From contig NC_040025.1 in the NCBI RefSeq assembly GCF_000972845.2, forward strand, positions 23,411,846 through 23,475,845: a stretch of DNA of 64,000 bases. The letters are read 5' to 3'. The notes beneath the pieces were generated by a model, which worked only from the letters and a program-made list of their open reading frames with translations, was not told the origin of the DNA and ran no database searches. The translations under genes were made by a program, and so were the position numbers. Within the stretch, counting starts at the first letter, position 1. Every line of letters begins with the position of its first letter. Positions 1-13,358 of this stretch are shown here, piece after piece. This DNA is from Larimichthys crocea. Lineage: Eukaryota; Chordata; Actinopteri; Sciaenidae.

Positions 1-948
1 GTGTGAGTGCGCATAGACACCCTCGGGGGAAATCTGAGACATGCTCAGCAATGAGCACATTTCATGAGAACATTAGGGGTTCTGACACACACAGGTGAGT
101 GTACTTGTCACAGTATGTAACATGCACACACACACACTGTCTGACACTACCAACATAAGTACAGTGGGTAGAGTTATAAATCACGTATTATTTATTTTTA
201 AAACCAGTTTGTACTGAATTACATTTTCTATAATTCACCATTTTCCTTTTTAGCTTTTCAACTAAATCTTACAAAGTAAGACCTGTCATGCATCGTGCGG
301 AAATGTGTGGATTCGGTGTATATCACATTTCTTAGAGACTAAGCCGCTCTGGAGACAGAAATAATCCTACTGGTGAGGTAAATCTCACAGAAAGAGTTTT
401 TGAATGAAGCTCAGTGAAGGAAAATGGAAGTACAGGAGCAAATTTAATGAAGCTCTGAGCTTTTGCAACCATCTAAAAAAATCTATATCCAGAATGTTCA
501 TTAGTCTGCTTCACATGCATGTTTTGTGAAGGCAGTCAATGTCCTTAAAACCAAGTTGGGAGCAAACAGGTCAATTAAAGTCTGTCTCAAACTGTCAACA
601 CTTTGATCTAAAATAGCTACTTAACCTAGATGACCAAGATTAAAACTCTTCTCTCATAACCAAATACTATCCAAGCTTGAAAATGTGAATTTCTTTAAGC
701 TACACACTTACATTTTTTAATTTGAAGTTCTTTTAGTTACAAAATGTGTCAAAACAAAACAACAGAGATTTATCACACTGCCGAGGAGAAATAACTGCTC
801 ATTTTGGGCTCCTTGTACACAACAAGCTATCAGCAAAACCTGTAAGTACAGACCATGTCAACCCTCACTTACAATCACTTTCCCAAAGTGAAGCATGCAA
901 AATATGCAGCTGCTCACTTTATCCCTGCCAGACAAGCGGAGCAACACA
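1..948. other. AT-rich noncoding stretch
   Basis: No gene is visible. The DNA is AT-rich and contains only a short CA run near 125-138. The open frames are short and have no recognisable protein motif. Confidence 0.6.
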
Positions 949-976
949 ACACACACACACACACACACACACACAC
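949..976. repeat. (AC)14 microsatellite
   Basis: An uninterrupted AC dinucleotide run of 28 bp, preceded by imperfect CAACA units. Short open frames across it read His-Thr repeats and are an artefact of the microsatellite. Confidence 0.95.
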
Positions 977-1232
977 TCCTGCAGATGTTCATCAAACACA
1001 CAACCTGTGGTCATAACTGCTACAGCGGATTACACAAGTGGTTGAAGTACTTTCAGCTTTGCCATAATTGTGATTTCACTTTTAAATTTAGGCTGTCAAA
1101 ACAGCTGTTCACAAACACGCACACACACATATTTCTTAAGTGTATTGAGAGCTGTCTGTGTCTGGCAGGCAAGAAATCCCCACCATCAACTAGTAATTAA
1201 AAACAGTTAGAGGGGAAGAATAAAAAGGGTGC

Positions 1233-1266
1233 ATGAATGAATGAATGAATGAATGAATGAATGAAT
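1233..1266. repeat. (ATGA)8 tetranucleotide microsatellite
   Basis: About eight uninterrupted copies of a 4-bp ATGA unit, ending in ATGAATAAAC. The purity suggests the tract is young and probably length-polymorphic (inference). Confidence 0.95.
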
Positions 1267-1687
1267 AAACACCCATGAGAGGAGCGGGGATGGATGAGTG
1301 AAAGGTGAGGTGCTTCTGTGGGTGTATAGCATCCATTAATGTAGGGGTTTATGCACAGTATCGCTGGCTAAAAAGTTATAGAAACTGCCAGGTTAAAGGA
1401 TTCCCCTTTGAGGCCACCCAAAAAGTACCTGATCAGTTCTTAAAGCTAGGACTGGAAGCAAAGAACAGGGAGGATGATAATGGAGTGGAACAGGAAATCT
1501 CATAAACATAAAACTTAAAATGATGATGAGGAGATTGCAAGAGAGGACAGGATATAAAGAAAACCACAGAGCCCACACACACTTCTTCTACCTTTTTTTT
1601 AACCCTTTATTTTAATTTGTACCAGATCTTCATTGCTGTGTTGTTTCAATTTCAAATTTCCACTTCCCTCAGGACTGCAGTATAGTC

Positions 1688-1840
1688 AAATTTGATTTAT
1701 ATGACCCAAAAAGATTATAATTTGCCTCAGAGGGCTTTACAATCTGTACAGCGCACAAGACCTTCTGTCCTCAAGCCCTCAATTCGGATTAGGAACTTTA
1801 GTCACTGGTAACTCCTCTGTCATCCCAAGGGAAGATGTGT
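1688..1840 (+). mobile_element. Fragment of a common teleost interspersed repeat
   Basis: The stretch contains ATTTATATGACCCAAAA followed by TTTGCCTCAGAGGGCTTTAC and AATCTGTACA, then a GGATTAGGAA segment. I recognise this order from a repeat found many times in percomorph genomes, usually starting TTTATTTGTATAGCCCAAAATCACAAAT. No coding capacity is seen. The ends are ragged and no target-site duplication could be found. The family name and class are not known to me, so it is called only as an interspersed repeat. Confidence 0.6.
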
Positions 1841-4631
1841 TCCTACACGACAGACAGACTTTCACCTTGGCACTATCCAACTGAGCTCTACCTACAACTG
1901 TGCAGGTGTTCTAACCAAACCACATAAGGCACCAATGCAGAGACAAGAACATGATCCCTCGCCAGCCTGTTCAAACACACAACAAAGCTGGAGATTAGAA
2001 TGCCACGAATCAAACCACGGTTTTCAAAAAGTCAAAAATGCTGCATGCATTCAAGAACCGAACTAAACCAAAATCTGGGCATCAGGCACTGCACTGTTAT
2101 GTGTCTTTAATTATTTTCTTGTTTGTTCTGATGTATGTACCAGGACTGGAAGGCAGCACATTGAGTTGATTATTGTGGTGAAATAGAGTGAAGTGCCTTT
2201 TAACCTTTTCCTGTTGAATTTTACAACAATACATTTACAGCACAGGAAAAAGTGCTATGCCACATTTGAACATTATCTGTTGACCTGCACACGGCCAAAG
2301 ACCAACTTGAACAATGGAAACAAATTTTCCAAGTCATAATGCGAATTTGGCCCTTAAAGCAGGAAAGTCTAACGTATTTAAGATTTTTAATGCCACTAAA
2401 ACTCAAAGCCCTTACACAAATCCTGATTGGAGAACAAAGGCATTTTAACAATGGCACTCAGTTGAATGGCAAAGCTTTTGAGGAATTGAGCTCATATTCA
2501 TTCCAGACACAAAGCAGGGCAAAAAGGCCTCTGTCTGCCCGTCTCACACATGTACACGCACCGACTGTAGATGACACAGGGTGTGATTTGAGGTTGCCAG
2601 GGAAACATGGGAAATCACCTCGTTATCACAGCGGCAACAGCTGTTATTAACATGGCCCTGAAATCACAGAGAGAAAACACACACACGCAGACACACGCAC
2701 ACACAATTTGTAGTTATAAATGTCTCACTAAAACAAAATCTGGATTCTATATATTCTTGATGAAATATGCAATGCCTTTTATTTTCATCTGATGCCAACC
2801 TTAGCTAAAGATAGAAAAAACTGTTCTAATTTAGACAGTACAAGCACATCAAGATGTCCAGCCACAGCTGGCTGACAGGAGGCATTATTGCCGCATCACG
2901 CACCACACTGGAGCTTATCTGAAAATGTTCACATATCTTCTGGTGCTTCTACATTAGTCTGTCATCTTTGTCTCCCTCTGATTAATAAAATGTTAAATAT
3001 TTGCTGAGATTTAATCTATAAATGCTACCCAGTTGGTAGATGTGTTTCGTCTATTTTAGGACCAAAATTTATGGAAATATGTGCCGTGCCTATTTCAAGC
3101 AGAACCTGGTAGTTTATTCTATTTATGGTGCTAAACTGGGTCAAATATACAAGTTAGTCCACAAATATAATGAAAGCATTTATACACCACAGCCTCTCTC
3201 TCTGCTCCCTCCATCCATCTTTTTTGAGGTTACAGGTAGTCGGCCAAGTGGTGGAAGATTAGAGTGTTCTAAGTAATAGGCTGTTCTGACCAAACAAACT
3301 GTCATTTCCCTCTGTTTTGGCTCAGCTCGTCTTCTTCTTCCACCCCTACTTTCCTTCCCTCCCTCCGCTCCTCCCCTCTTCTTGGAGCCAACGTGTCAAG
3401 GGGAAAAAACAAAGCTGTTTAAACTCTGAGCAGCATGAAACGCTGGAGGGAGGGAGGAAGGTAAAGAGGAAAGGATGAAGGAAAGGCTCTGATGAAAAGT
3501 TAGAGACAGATGGTGTTTGAATTGCAGATGATGGTCCCAATCTTAACTAATTGTTGTACGTTTTAAAGCCAGTTTGAATAGAATCATCATATAAAAACAA
3601 ACCCTGCCTTATCCACTGAATGATCTTGTTTTCAGTGTTTGTTGTGGGTTAGATCATCATGATCTACACCACATGAAAGCATCTCTGATTGCATCTTACA
3701 TTATGAGCAGTAATCCAAATCATAAGGCAGCATCTTGGTCTTGAACATGAATGTATATAACAATGTAAAAAGAAATTAGAAAGAAAAAATGCTGCAGTCC
3801 AGAGGGGGAGAAGATAAAAACAGTGAAGTCATTTAAGACACTGATGAAAAGCCAGCACTGATTAACAAGTACAGCACATCCACACTGGGACAGGACAACC
3901 TGGAAAACAGTGCACATACACTCGCTGTCACTAATGGCTCAAGCTAATTCTCTATAAACATCTGCCAAGTCACACACACAAACACAGACTGCTCTCTTTT
4001 GGCTTTTAGCTCTTAAAAAAGATGAATTACTCAGTCTTTATGACTCTAAGTTTGTGCCTTCGTTTGCTCTCTGCAGTGTAAACATGTGGTACTTGTAGGG
4101 CGATGTTCTGTATTATCTGTACAGTCTCTCAGAACTTGTACAGAGGCTTTTCTTCATCCAGCAGCTGCAGCAAAACTTTTACCACAAAGGATTAGATCTA
4201 TCTTTAAACTTGGTGTTATCTCTGTGTCCCTTGTTCCTTTTATTCCTGATAATTCACCAAAAACCCGTAGGAAGTATTCCTTCTGTAGAAAGAAGTTCTA
4301 ATGAAAACATCTACCCTTTAAAGGGTTGTTTCCCCCTTAAATCTAATTTCCCATTGCTTGAAATTCCCCCCTAATTTGTGAGATAATATAAGGATGCCTC
4401 TCAGATGGACACCTGGTTTTAACCACAGACTGTGATTAATCAAGAGGCCTTCCAGCAGGGCTTCCCAGTACAGCAAATAAAAGACACACGCTCCCTTTTT
4501 CTGTGTAAATGAAACCACAAGGCCATTTTTGCCAAGACAGTATAGCCATCGTGGCTAACGTGACTACTCCCGAACACATTAAATGCGTAGCCTGCAACCT
4601 CCCTCCTGTGACCGCAGCACACCCGCTCCAA
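1841..4631. other. Noncoding, mostly unique DNA
   Basis: No gene is visible. It holds a weak CA-rich patch at 2674-2705 and polypurine or polypyrimidine patches at 3345-3480. On the minus strand near 1872-1897, a sequence resembling the tRNA/SINE A box (GAGCTCAGTTGG) has no B box at the right distance. The rest shows no recognisable motif. Confidence 0.5.
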
Positions 4632-4664
4632 TAAAAAAAAAAGAAAGAAAAGAAAGAAAAAAAG
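4632..4664. repeat. A/G low-complexity tract
   Basis: A homopurine run of A with GAAA units. It may be the decayed A-rich tail of a retroposed sequence, but no body of such an element is recognisable next to it. Confidence 0.8.
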
Positions 4665-7600
4665 ACAACAATATACTTCTGCACATGTGTTATTACTTAA
4701 ATATGAATTGCCATGTTGGCTGAATCGCTAAACTGCTCAAAAAAGAGGCAAGCGATTTGACTGAAATAACATGAGAGATAGAGATAGAGGCGATGACGTG
4801 GAAAAGAAGACAGCTGAGTGTGTGTGTAGGAACTTTACGTGTATCTCTGTGAGGATCAGTTTTACACTTTTGCAGACATTTTTGGCTTCTTTTTACAGTG
4901 AAGGACAGATTAAGTTTAGATTCAGGTTAAAGCAATGCACAGGATTCTTTCAAAGAGGGAGCTTGCATACAAAATAACATATGTGTGTGCACTTAATCAC
5001 ATTTTGTGGATTCATCTCCCATCTTTTTTCTCTGTTGAGAGTTGCACATGCACAGTACAGAACAGGCAGACAATTTGTGTGTTTTAAGATATTAATGGCT
5101 GTATAAATAATAATGTTTGGAAACGTGCTGTGAAACCCAGCATGGTACTCAGGTCACCTCTCTAGAGTTATTAAATTGGCCATAAAATGATTTTTATGTC
5201 AACTTGGGGGCGTAGAATTGCAGCATTTACATAGTCTCAACTTTCAAGTTGATATGCTGACATGACACAGAACAACATTAGTATTTATTTGGGGTCATGT
5301 TTCTTGTCAGCTGACAAATTTAAGTCCAATATTCACTCTCTTTTAACGTTTTGGTCCAACTCCTGAGGTAAATATCTAGCTGCAAAGTTCAACTTTTCTA
5401 CAAACAGCCGTTGTGAGCTACAACTGCTGTTAATGTTAGCTCAGTTTGTTAGCCAGGCTGCCTGACTGGGGAAGTAAGTGTTTGTACCACAGGCCTTTTG
5501 GACCATTGGGAAGGGGAGTTTTCAGGTCCATAATGTGGAGAAATGCAAACGGCGGGAGCTGTGTCATGACAGAACTGGAGCTTGGCAAGTGGGAAATGTA
5601 ACCAGCAGCAGTCTCTGTGGACATAATGGCAGAGGCAAAGAGATAGAAGAGGATGTTGATGGAGGAAGCTAAAAATAGAAAAGCAAGAAGTCCAGAGAGT
5701 CCTAGACAAGATTAAATCTCAAAAATGGCCTTCTGAGATTAGATTAGTTAGAATAGTTGTTGTCGAGATTTGTGAAATAAAAGACAGAGCTGGGCTTCTT
5801 GATGTTGGAGTAATAGTAATATTAGCTGGTTGCTTGATCTTGTGTTGTTGCACTTGCTTGATGTTTGGCTTAGTTACACTTTAAAATGTGTAATGTGTAA
5901 TACTTTTTTTCATTGTCTCATGTCTCATATGTTCTAGAGCTTTGACATCAAAACGAGAAAACAGTGTCAATCTGATGCAAACAATATTCTTATAAAATGT
6001 TATGACAACACACATGCTTCTAGAGCATTTTAATATGGAGGTTAATGCTAAAGTATCCTAAAAATTAACTTAAGAGGCTACCCAGTAGCAAATCAGTAGC
6101 AACATGTGTGTATGTTTGTGTATGTATGTGTGAGGGTGTGTGTGTAGGCAGCTGACTGTTCTCAGTTTAAAACTGACCTGAGATCTGCGTGACTCTTACA
6201 TCTGTTGATCATTAGTGGGATTCTTCCTCTGATACTGTCTCTCTCAGTCCTGGTTTCTGTCTCCTTGCTTGCTTCTTTGTTTGCTTTCTAGCCTCACTTT
6301 CCCCTTTGGCATCAAGACTTTCATTTATCATCATATTTAAATCACATTAATGGGTGATGTCATATTTAAACATTTTCTTTTCTCTTAAATTCTATTTCCC
6401 CCTACCTCTTAATTTTTCCTCTTCCCTTCTGCTCTACCCCAAACCTCAATCTGTTGTGATGAATTTCAGGAAGGAGCACCAAGGAAAATATTTAGTACAG
6501 GTTTCTAAGAATCTTTGGTGAAATACCATCTTGAAGCCGCCTGACGTAGGTAACCACACACAGAATGAAATGCGATGCACAAGATGATTTTTTAATTTCC
6601 CATTTCAGGCTTTTTCAGTTGATAAATAATTGACGGAAGCCCAGAGGTGGTAATTTTAAAGTTTCCACTCAGGCTTTCGGACGTTATCATAACATACAAG
6701 CAGTGCAGCTCTCACAAATCTTATTCTATCATAAAATGAGTGAATGCATGTGTGTCTCGGCAACTCCCATTATCAAACAGTTTCCAGTGACCAGCGCTGT
6801 GTGTGCATACTGTATATATGTACGTGCGAGCATGTGTGTGTTACATGCAACCTCATATAACCCTAGCAAAGGGCTGGACTAAGAGTGTATTAGGACACTG
6901 AAAGAAAATTGCCTGTGGTTTACCAAGCCTTGGCCAGAGAACTTGAAAGAAAAATTGTGACTTTTGAATACAGAAGTAATGAGCCAACATACTGTAGATG
7001 TTCTTCCTTTTACCACAAACTTTTCATGTAAAGCAAAGTTGTGGTGCGTGCTTATTTCGCTTGCTCAGGTCTTTGTTTTTCTTTTTTCTTTTGGCATCAA
7101 ATTTTTCGGTGATATCAATCTTTATTTCCACTTTTATAGATGGGTAAGCATTTACATTAGGTCTGCCAGCAGAAACAAGTGGTTTGGCTGGTCGAGTACC
7201 CAATAAACAGTGAAAAAGTATGTTAGCATGTTCTTTCTTGCATCTCATGTGTATCTGTAGCCAAAATTAACACACAGTGGTGTTGATTCCTAATGCAAGA
7301 CATAGTAGGAGATGGGAGATAATTGTTAAGTCTATCACAGTGAACCTTACAGTCAGTGGAGACTCAGCAGCAAACAAACTGTTGTCTTGCCTTGTGTTTT
7401 TGTAAAATAGATGGTGCCTTTCGACATTGTAAATAATGTGGCCAGCACTTCACTGAGTGCTGTTTAGAGGAAAAAATGAGGGAGCAAAGTTGTGAATAAG
7501 TTGTGCACTGGTCATGGAAGCCACGCTCACACTCACGCACACATGCAGAGTTTGGCAGCAGCCCACAACCACAACAGCATGATGCCATTTGGAGGAGCTC

Positions 7601-9654
7601 TGCAAGGGATTGCCTCCCTTCTCCTCTTCATGTTCCTGTTGTTTTCCTCCTCAGCCACTTCATTAATTTCATCTTCCTTCAGCATCTATTTGTCATGAAT
7701 TGCCCTATTCCTTTGCTCTGTGTCTTTCTCAGTTTTTCCTTTCACTCACTTTTCCCTTCATCTTCCTCTCTCCATGTTTCTCCCCTCTAGCCCTACTAAA
7801 CTTTCCATCCTTCATGACCTTTATCTCCTCCCCCTGTTTTTTTCCCTCTAAAAAAGATAATAAAATCAAATGAAATGAAATAAGCTGACATTAAACTAAC
7901 TGTGAAGGCAGTCCATACCCATTGCGGTTAATTATTTTTGTCTTCCTCATTGCCACGGATTTCCCCTACTGTAGCCTCCTGCCAGCACATCCAGTTGATC
8001 CCTCAGATGGGAAATACATCAGACACCATAAGATCTGCTCACACTGACAACCGGTTGTATCTGCGCACTGTCTAAAGCTGGATAAACACACTGCACCTGC
8101 AACAGAGATCTGTCTGGGAAATCAACATGAGATGGAAAGATCTCTCAGTAATTCAGTTCAAATAAGTCAGAGATTTTGTGACTTCCACACTGGCTTTACT
8201 TGGCCTGCAATGTGTTTTGAAAGCAAAGTAAGTAAATCAGATCACATTAAGTCACATGGAAAGTGTAACATATGCTGAGCTGTTTGTGCTTTATATGCAA
8301 AGACTGAACTGGATCCAAGTGGATGAATATTCAGGGGAGAGAGCGAGCAAGAGTTTCCTATAAACTTTTATCTCTTAATGACTGACCTGGAAACGTTATC
8401 ACAACCAAGATAAGACATAAATTAGGCAATAACTGAGATTTAGACACTTTTCAGTAGTGTACATTTAGCACACATTATTTGATGTCCCTACCCCACACTG
8501 AAGATGCACACAGCAGAATATGAGTAATATATATGACAAGAGAGCTTTGATTGTTATATCACTTCCCTCAACAAATATCTCCTACTATAACTTAGAGCTT
8601 AGCTTTTTAAATTATTTTTATAGTCCTGGCTCAGGTTATGTATATGCTTCAACAATGACTTTTCCATATCTGTTGATTTGGTTAATCCAACTTTTCATGA
8701 CAGAAGAAGTCATGGACGGATGTGCCAATTTAGGGATCAATTCAGAATTAGGAAATTATGCTTTTCTGGAATAACGTTGAAACTGAAAATAAGGATGGTC
8801 GTAATTCTCATTTGCCCATGCTGATGTTCACCTGGCCACAGCTAGTGTGCAGGATTACATAGGGACTAATGCATATGGCAAACACCCTGTATTGAAGACA
8901 GACTGTCTTAATGTGTCTGTGCTTTTCTTACTTTACTGGTGCTAGTTGTTTAAGCATTAAGGGAACCAAGCCAAGGGATCTTTTTTACTATGACAACAAT
9001 AGCAATAGGTTAAAAACAGTAAATCTCTAAAAAATGTAAAAATGTATAAAATGCAACATAATTGTACTGTTTTAATGTAGACTATAAAGACATCCAAGGT
9101 TTTCACCCTTTTCTGACAAACTTGAACTTCCACAGACCTCTTGGGTGTTGCTAAATATCAATTTCAAAAGAGAGCTAGCTCTTAGTTGAAGTCTTCATTA
9201 TGTATCAAGGTATTGTTTTATTCATGAAAATCAAGTACCGGGATTGTGGCAAAAATTATGGCTGCCATGAGAATAATGGCCAGGCCTCTCTAAATCTTGT
9301 ACAGCTTGTAAGTGCACCATAATTATTGTGAATTTGTGTACTCAATCATTTCCTAAGTGTGAATGTCAATAATTTCAGTCGAAGGCCACGCACTCTTGGA
9401 TCAGGACAATTCACTGTATGTTATAATTATTTTCCCTCTATGGTCATAAATACTGATCATCGCTTTTCTCTGTAATTTGATTACCCATGACTGTTTTGTA
9501 GTGGCGGATGGGTGATATAATGGAACTACTGTGAAGACTCACTGGAGAGTGTGTTTCGAGAAGAATCTGAGCTGTAGGCCAGACATAGCTAATTAGGTTA
9601 GTCAAACAACATGTGCACTATTAGCCAGAAAGGGGAGACGACAAAGACGTGGCG
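4665..9654. other. Noncoding, mostly unique DNA
   Basis: No gene is visible in nearly 5 kb. It contains imperfect TG tracts (6105-6150, 6800-6842) and pyrimidine-rich patches (6370-6430, 7610-7850). The open frames here are short and of biased composition. The AT-rich stretch 9150-9420 lacks simple repeats and contains several TAATTA-like words, but nothing decisive. Confidence 0.5.
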
Positions 9655-9740
9655 CTGGAGGACAAGACAGAGAGAAGAGGGACGGATAATAAAACCAAGA
9701 AAGAAAGAAAGTAGCGAAAGAGAAGGGAGGGGGGGGCATG
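9655..9740. repeat. Homopurine (GA-rich) tract
   Basis: A run of G and A with GAAAGAAAGAAA units and an eight-G run near 9729-9736. Its complement gives pyrimidine-encoded, Ser/Leu/Phe/Pro-rich spurious frames. Such tracts can form triplex DNA, but no function is shown. Confidence 0.75.
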
Positions 9741-10740
9741 ACCCAGAGGAATAACTGAGGAAAGAATAATACTGCCAGCTCATAAATCATTTCATTTCTT
9801 TCATTTTTTTACCCTCCTGACGACACTTCCCACTCCTTTGCCATCCTGCTGCTCTCAGGTTGCCAAATACCAGAGTCCCACTTGGAACGTCACATAATTA
9901 CATCAGTTACAGTAACGATCTGTGACATTTTACTGTATATTGTAAATGTCTGGATTCCTACTTTCTTTCAGCAACTGCTAAAGCAGTCATTGAATGAACT
10001 CGTCTCATGCTACACCTGTGGGACTCACACTATCAAAGAACACAACATTTTGTAATTTTAGTACAATGATAAGTTGTCAGTTCAATGGTTTCAAGGTTTC
10101 TAGTAGGTCTGGTTGTTTTTCTAGGGAAAAGGTCTTCAAAGGAAGCACTGGACTTTACTTGGGATACAAAGAATGAGATGAGATGGACACCTCGCTAGAA
10201 CACAAGAAGAAAAGCAGTGATGGCAAAACCACAAGTTTGATTAAAAGAAAACATATATCATCATCATAATCATAATAACCTGATTCTAATTTTTTAAAAT
10301 TTCCCGTAAATACACACATTTCTCTTGTGCATGTATTCCTTTGATCTGACCAGTAGCTCCAGTTTTATTTTTTTCTTTCTTTCTTATTGTTCCTGGAAGT
10401 ATTACCAGTGGAGTGTTTATCCCAAACACTCAGTACCAAGAACAGAGGGGAGAAACACCAACATGACCTGGTATGGCTGAGCTATTCTAGTGGCCACCTC
10501 ATCTCAATCACAACACACACAGATCAGAGAAGAATCACAGACATATTTCTCTCCACATAAGTAGTTCACAAAGAAAGTCGGTAGCCGGAATCTTATAGTT
10601 TATTTATTTTATTTTATTTATCAACCTAAAACCAAGTCTAAAACTTAAATAGATAGGAACTGATAAAATGGTGGAGCAGATACTCTATCAGCATCAGTAG
10701 CTCTTGAAACACAGGGTTTACTGCCTAAAGAAAAAATATC
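9741..10740. other. Noncoding DNA
   Basis: No gene or recognised element. TTTA units occur at 10597-10621, just upstream of the TA run. Confidence 0.5.
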
Positions 10741-10757
10741 TATATATATATATATAT
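10741..10757. repeat. (TA)n microsatellite
   Basis: A short uninterrupted TA run, self-complementary and liable to extrude as a cruciform. The surrounding sequence is AT-rich and noncoding. Confidence 0.9.
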
Positions 10758-10844
10758 TAGATAGAAATATAAGAACACAGAGAGGGAGACAGCCAGACAC
10801 AGCAGTGGGAGTGGCTCACCATCCACTCCGCTCCCCACATTCAC

Positions 10845-11010
10845 CCTGCCTAATTAATTAACACACTTAACGAGTTCATAGTTAACAAGTTCAGCCTGAA
10901 CACTCCCACTAATTGGCCATGTCAAACTGCATGTGTCCCATGCTAATTGTCTCTTTGATTGGGGCTTCATAGAGTTAATTAGTCAATTAACCACTTCAGT
11001 CTGCCAGTTG
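10845..11010. promoter_or_regulatory. Possible conserved noncoding element
   Basis: A repeat-free block rich in homeodomain-type words: TAATTAATTAA at its start, ACTAATTGG and GCTAATTG in the middle, GTTAATTAGTCAATTAA near its end. Clustering of such sites resembles vertebrate developmental enhancers. This rests on motif density alone; without alignment to other fish it remains a guess. Confidence 0.22.
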
Positions 11011-11285
11011 AGTCTCACTGTGGCTTATGGGTCTGATTTTGGGTGGATCAGGCACTGGTGAGGAAAGATTAGAAAACCACTGTGTGTCTGCCAAAGTAAA
11101 GCTGTAAAGAGAGGACAAAAATAACTCACTAAAGATGTGTTGCCATCCTGTTGCTTTATTAGAGGTTGAGCACGACTTTAAACACCAAGAACACAGAAAC
11201 AGCTAAATTTTCACTCACTTTTGTGGTAAATGAGTGTGCTGGCTTAATAATGTATAGGAAAGAGAGAGGGAGAAATGGGAATCGA

Positions 11286-11362
11286 AAGGAATGAATCAAA
11301 AGGTTAGCAAAGTCCTTGTTCTTTATGGTCAGCAGTTTAAATCCTCACACCGGCAGCCAACT
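11286..11362 (+). mobile_element. Possible degenerate tRNA-derived SINE fragment
   Basis: GGTTAGCAAAGTC followed about 30 bp later by CAGTTTAAATCC resembles the A and B boxes of an RNA polymerase III promoter in the right order. Several fish SINEs have a head of this form. The boxes are imperfect, no tail is recognisable, and the match could be chance. Confidence 0.25.
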
Positions 11363-12373
11363 TATGAGAGGGAAACATGAAAATGTTTGCATCTCACATT
11401 TCCATCAAACATTATCAAGATTCCTTATTGAAAGCAAATGGGACAGCTAGAAGGTAACATAGCCCAACTGTCCCTTTGGTCACCATGAGGAATGCTAACA
11501 ATGAGAGCAAGCCTTTGTAGGCAAATTGAAGGTCAACTGTTGATACTTGTGGCCAGAAGTGCCACAATGTAGAAACACATTGTGAAATGTGTGTGATCCC
11601 TTTCATGCTGAACACACCCCTGTTAAGAATTCTCTTCATATTTCCGTGGTCGATATTTCAGCTCATTATCCCAAAATAAAGTAAAATGTAATGTAATGTA
11701 AGTACCTTACATTCCATTGGCCTGGCCTATTGTGAGAGGTTTTTAAGATTCAGTGTAATGAAAAAATCCAAACTAACATTCACAACACAACAAAAATAAA
11801 CAACACTCATCTTCAAACAGAAAAACTAGCCTTTTCTCACAAATGCGGTTGGAAAAATTGTTTGCCCTTCCGCTCTCTAACCAAACACCTTTCCACCTGT
11901 GCTTCATTACAATCCTCAGGTGATGTCTACATGTAAAGTTAACACCCACTGACGTCATCATTGCATAATCATCATCATAACCATTGCAGCAATATCACTT
12001 CTACATGATCAAGAATATTTCATTATGATTGGCACATATTCATATATAGATAGTTTATGTGGCAGCATTATTATAATTGCATAGAGAATAGTATAGGTGA
12101 AACACAAATTAGTGTAATGGCTTCAATACTAGTCTCTACACTATCTGCATTATCAGCACTAAGTCAATGTTTCAGTGTCTGTGCATCTTTCAGGAATCAC
12201 AGTAGGCAATATTCGTAATGTAATCATTCCAAACATTTGCAGCAGTAGTCTGCAAACATACATGAAAAGTGACTATAGTCTACAGCTGTAAAAGCAACAT
12301 CAACAACAAAACTATGGTCCCAAGTTCACAAGAGCATAAAAATGTAATTACTTTAGCAAGGATCAACAGATTA
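11363..12373. other. AT-rich noncoding DNA
   Basis: No gene is visible. A short AATGT tandem occurs at 11687-11700. The rest is unique sequence with many stop codons in all frames. Confidence 0.5.
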
Positions 12374-12455
12374 GGATTTGAAGACACTTAAGAAGACAGA
12401 TGGGATTGGTTACAAATCCAAGGCAGCTTTGGCTCACTTAATTTTCTGAAAGTGA
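12374..12455 (+). repeat. Diverged direct repeat, copy 1
   Basis: Starts GGATTTGAAGACACTTAAG and includes CAGATGGGATTGGT. It aligns with the segment 461 bp downstream, with scattered substitutions and a small indel. The pair marks an old local duplication or two copies of an unnamed dispersed repeat. Confidence 0.65.
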
Positions 12456-12834
12456 CAGCATATCTGAAGTATTGTCATCTTCTGAGAAGTTACGCTATGT
12501 GAAATCTGACCCAGGAGGGTGAATTATGAGCACATACACAACTCTGTGTGTTTAAACTGAATTCATTTTCCAGTGAAAATGAAAAAAAAAGTGAAAGAGC
12601 AAGGAATACTCTGACTGTTTGGCAAATGTGTGACATTCAGCTAATAATACTCAAATACTGGAATCTCCACTTTGCATACATACCACTATTTAACAAAAAC
12701 TGCTGTTTGGGTTCCTACAAGGTTTGGGTGAGGGAGTCAGATTCCAGTGGTAGTAAGTATAAGTAAAAAGTGAAACCAGTACCTGTAAAAGGCTTCAGCT
12801 CATCATCCTCTAAGAAGAACTAGCGTATAATCCC

Positions 12835-12915
12835 GGATTTGAGACCACTTAGGAAGATGACAGATGGGATTGGTAAGAAATCCCCTTATCCCTCAGCTCA
12901 ATTCATTTCCATAAG
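12835..12915 (+). repeat. Diverged direct repeat, copy 2
   Basis: Starts GGATTTGAGACCACTTAGG and shares the exact word CAGATGGGATTGGT with copy 1, then GCTCA and a drifting match. The open frame across it continues into unrelated sequence and shows no protein motif. Confidence 0.65.
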
Positions 12916-13191
12916 TGTCAACATGACTGAACTGACTGAAGTTAAAGCAAAGCAACATTTGACGCATGAGTTTTGTGAATTAGATGAAAAACATGAGATC
13001 CTACATCAGAATATTCACACTTGCAATTCAGCAACAATACAGAGTTTGCTGCTGTCTGCTGTCAGCAGTTTGGGAATATGTGGGGTGTAGGTGAACATGT
13101 GTTTAAAGATAAAGTCACCTTAGACATTTACTGTGAAGGGATCTGAAGTCCCCTGCTAGTTTTTGCATACATGCAGTGCACACACAAACTT

Positions 13192-13214
13192 ACACACACA
13201 CACACACACACACA
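13192..13214. repeat. (AC)n microsatellite
   Basis: An uninterrupted AC run, the first of a cluster of four dinucleotide tracts within about 580 bp. Confidence 0.95.
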
Positions 13215-13334
13215 AAGATACCCTAAAGAAAGGTGCATTTCTTCACTGAGGAATTCAGGACACACACCAAGAGAGGTAAGCAGCAAGAAGGTAATAAGCC
13301 TCACTGTGTGTGGTGCTGTCATAGTGAGAGGATT

Positions 13335-13358
13335 CACACACACACACACACACACACA
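13335..13358. repeat. (CA)12 microsatellite
   Basis: An uninterrupted CA run, second of the local cluster. Overlapping frames on the minus strand read Val-Cys repeats and are not genes. Confidence 0.95.

Noticed and set aside
1862..2020. tRNA-like A box (minus strand) and a GGTTTGATTCG B-box-like word
   Set aside because: On the minus strand the B-like word precedes the A-like word, the wrong order for a tRNA or SINE promoter.
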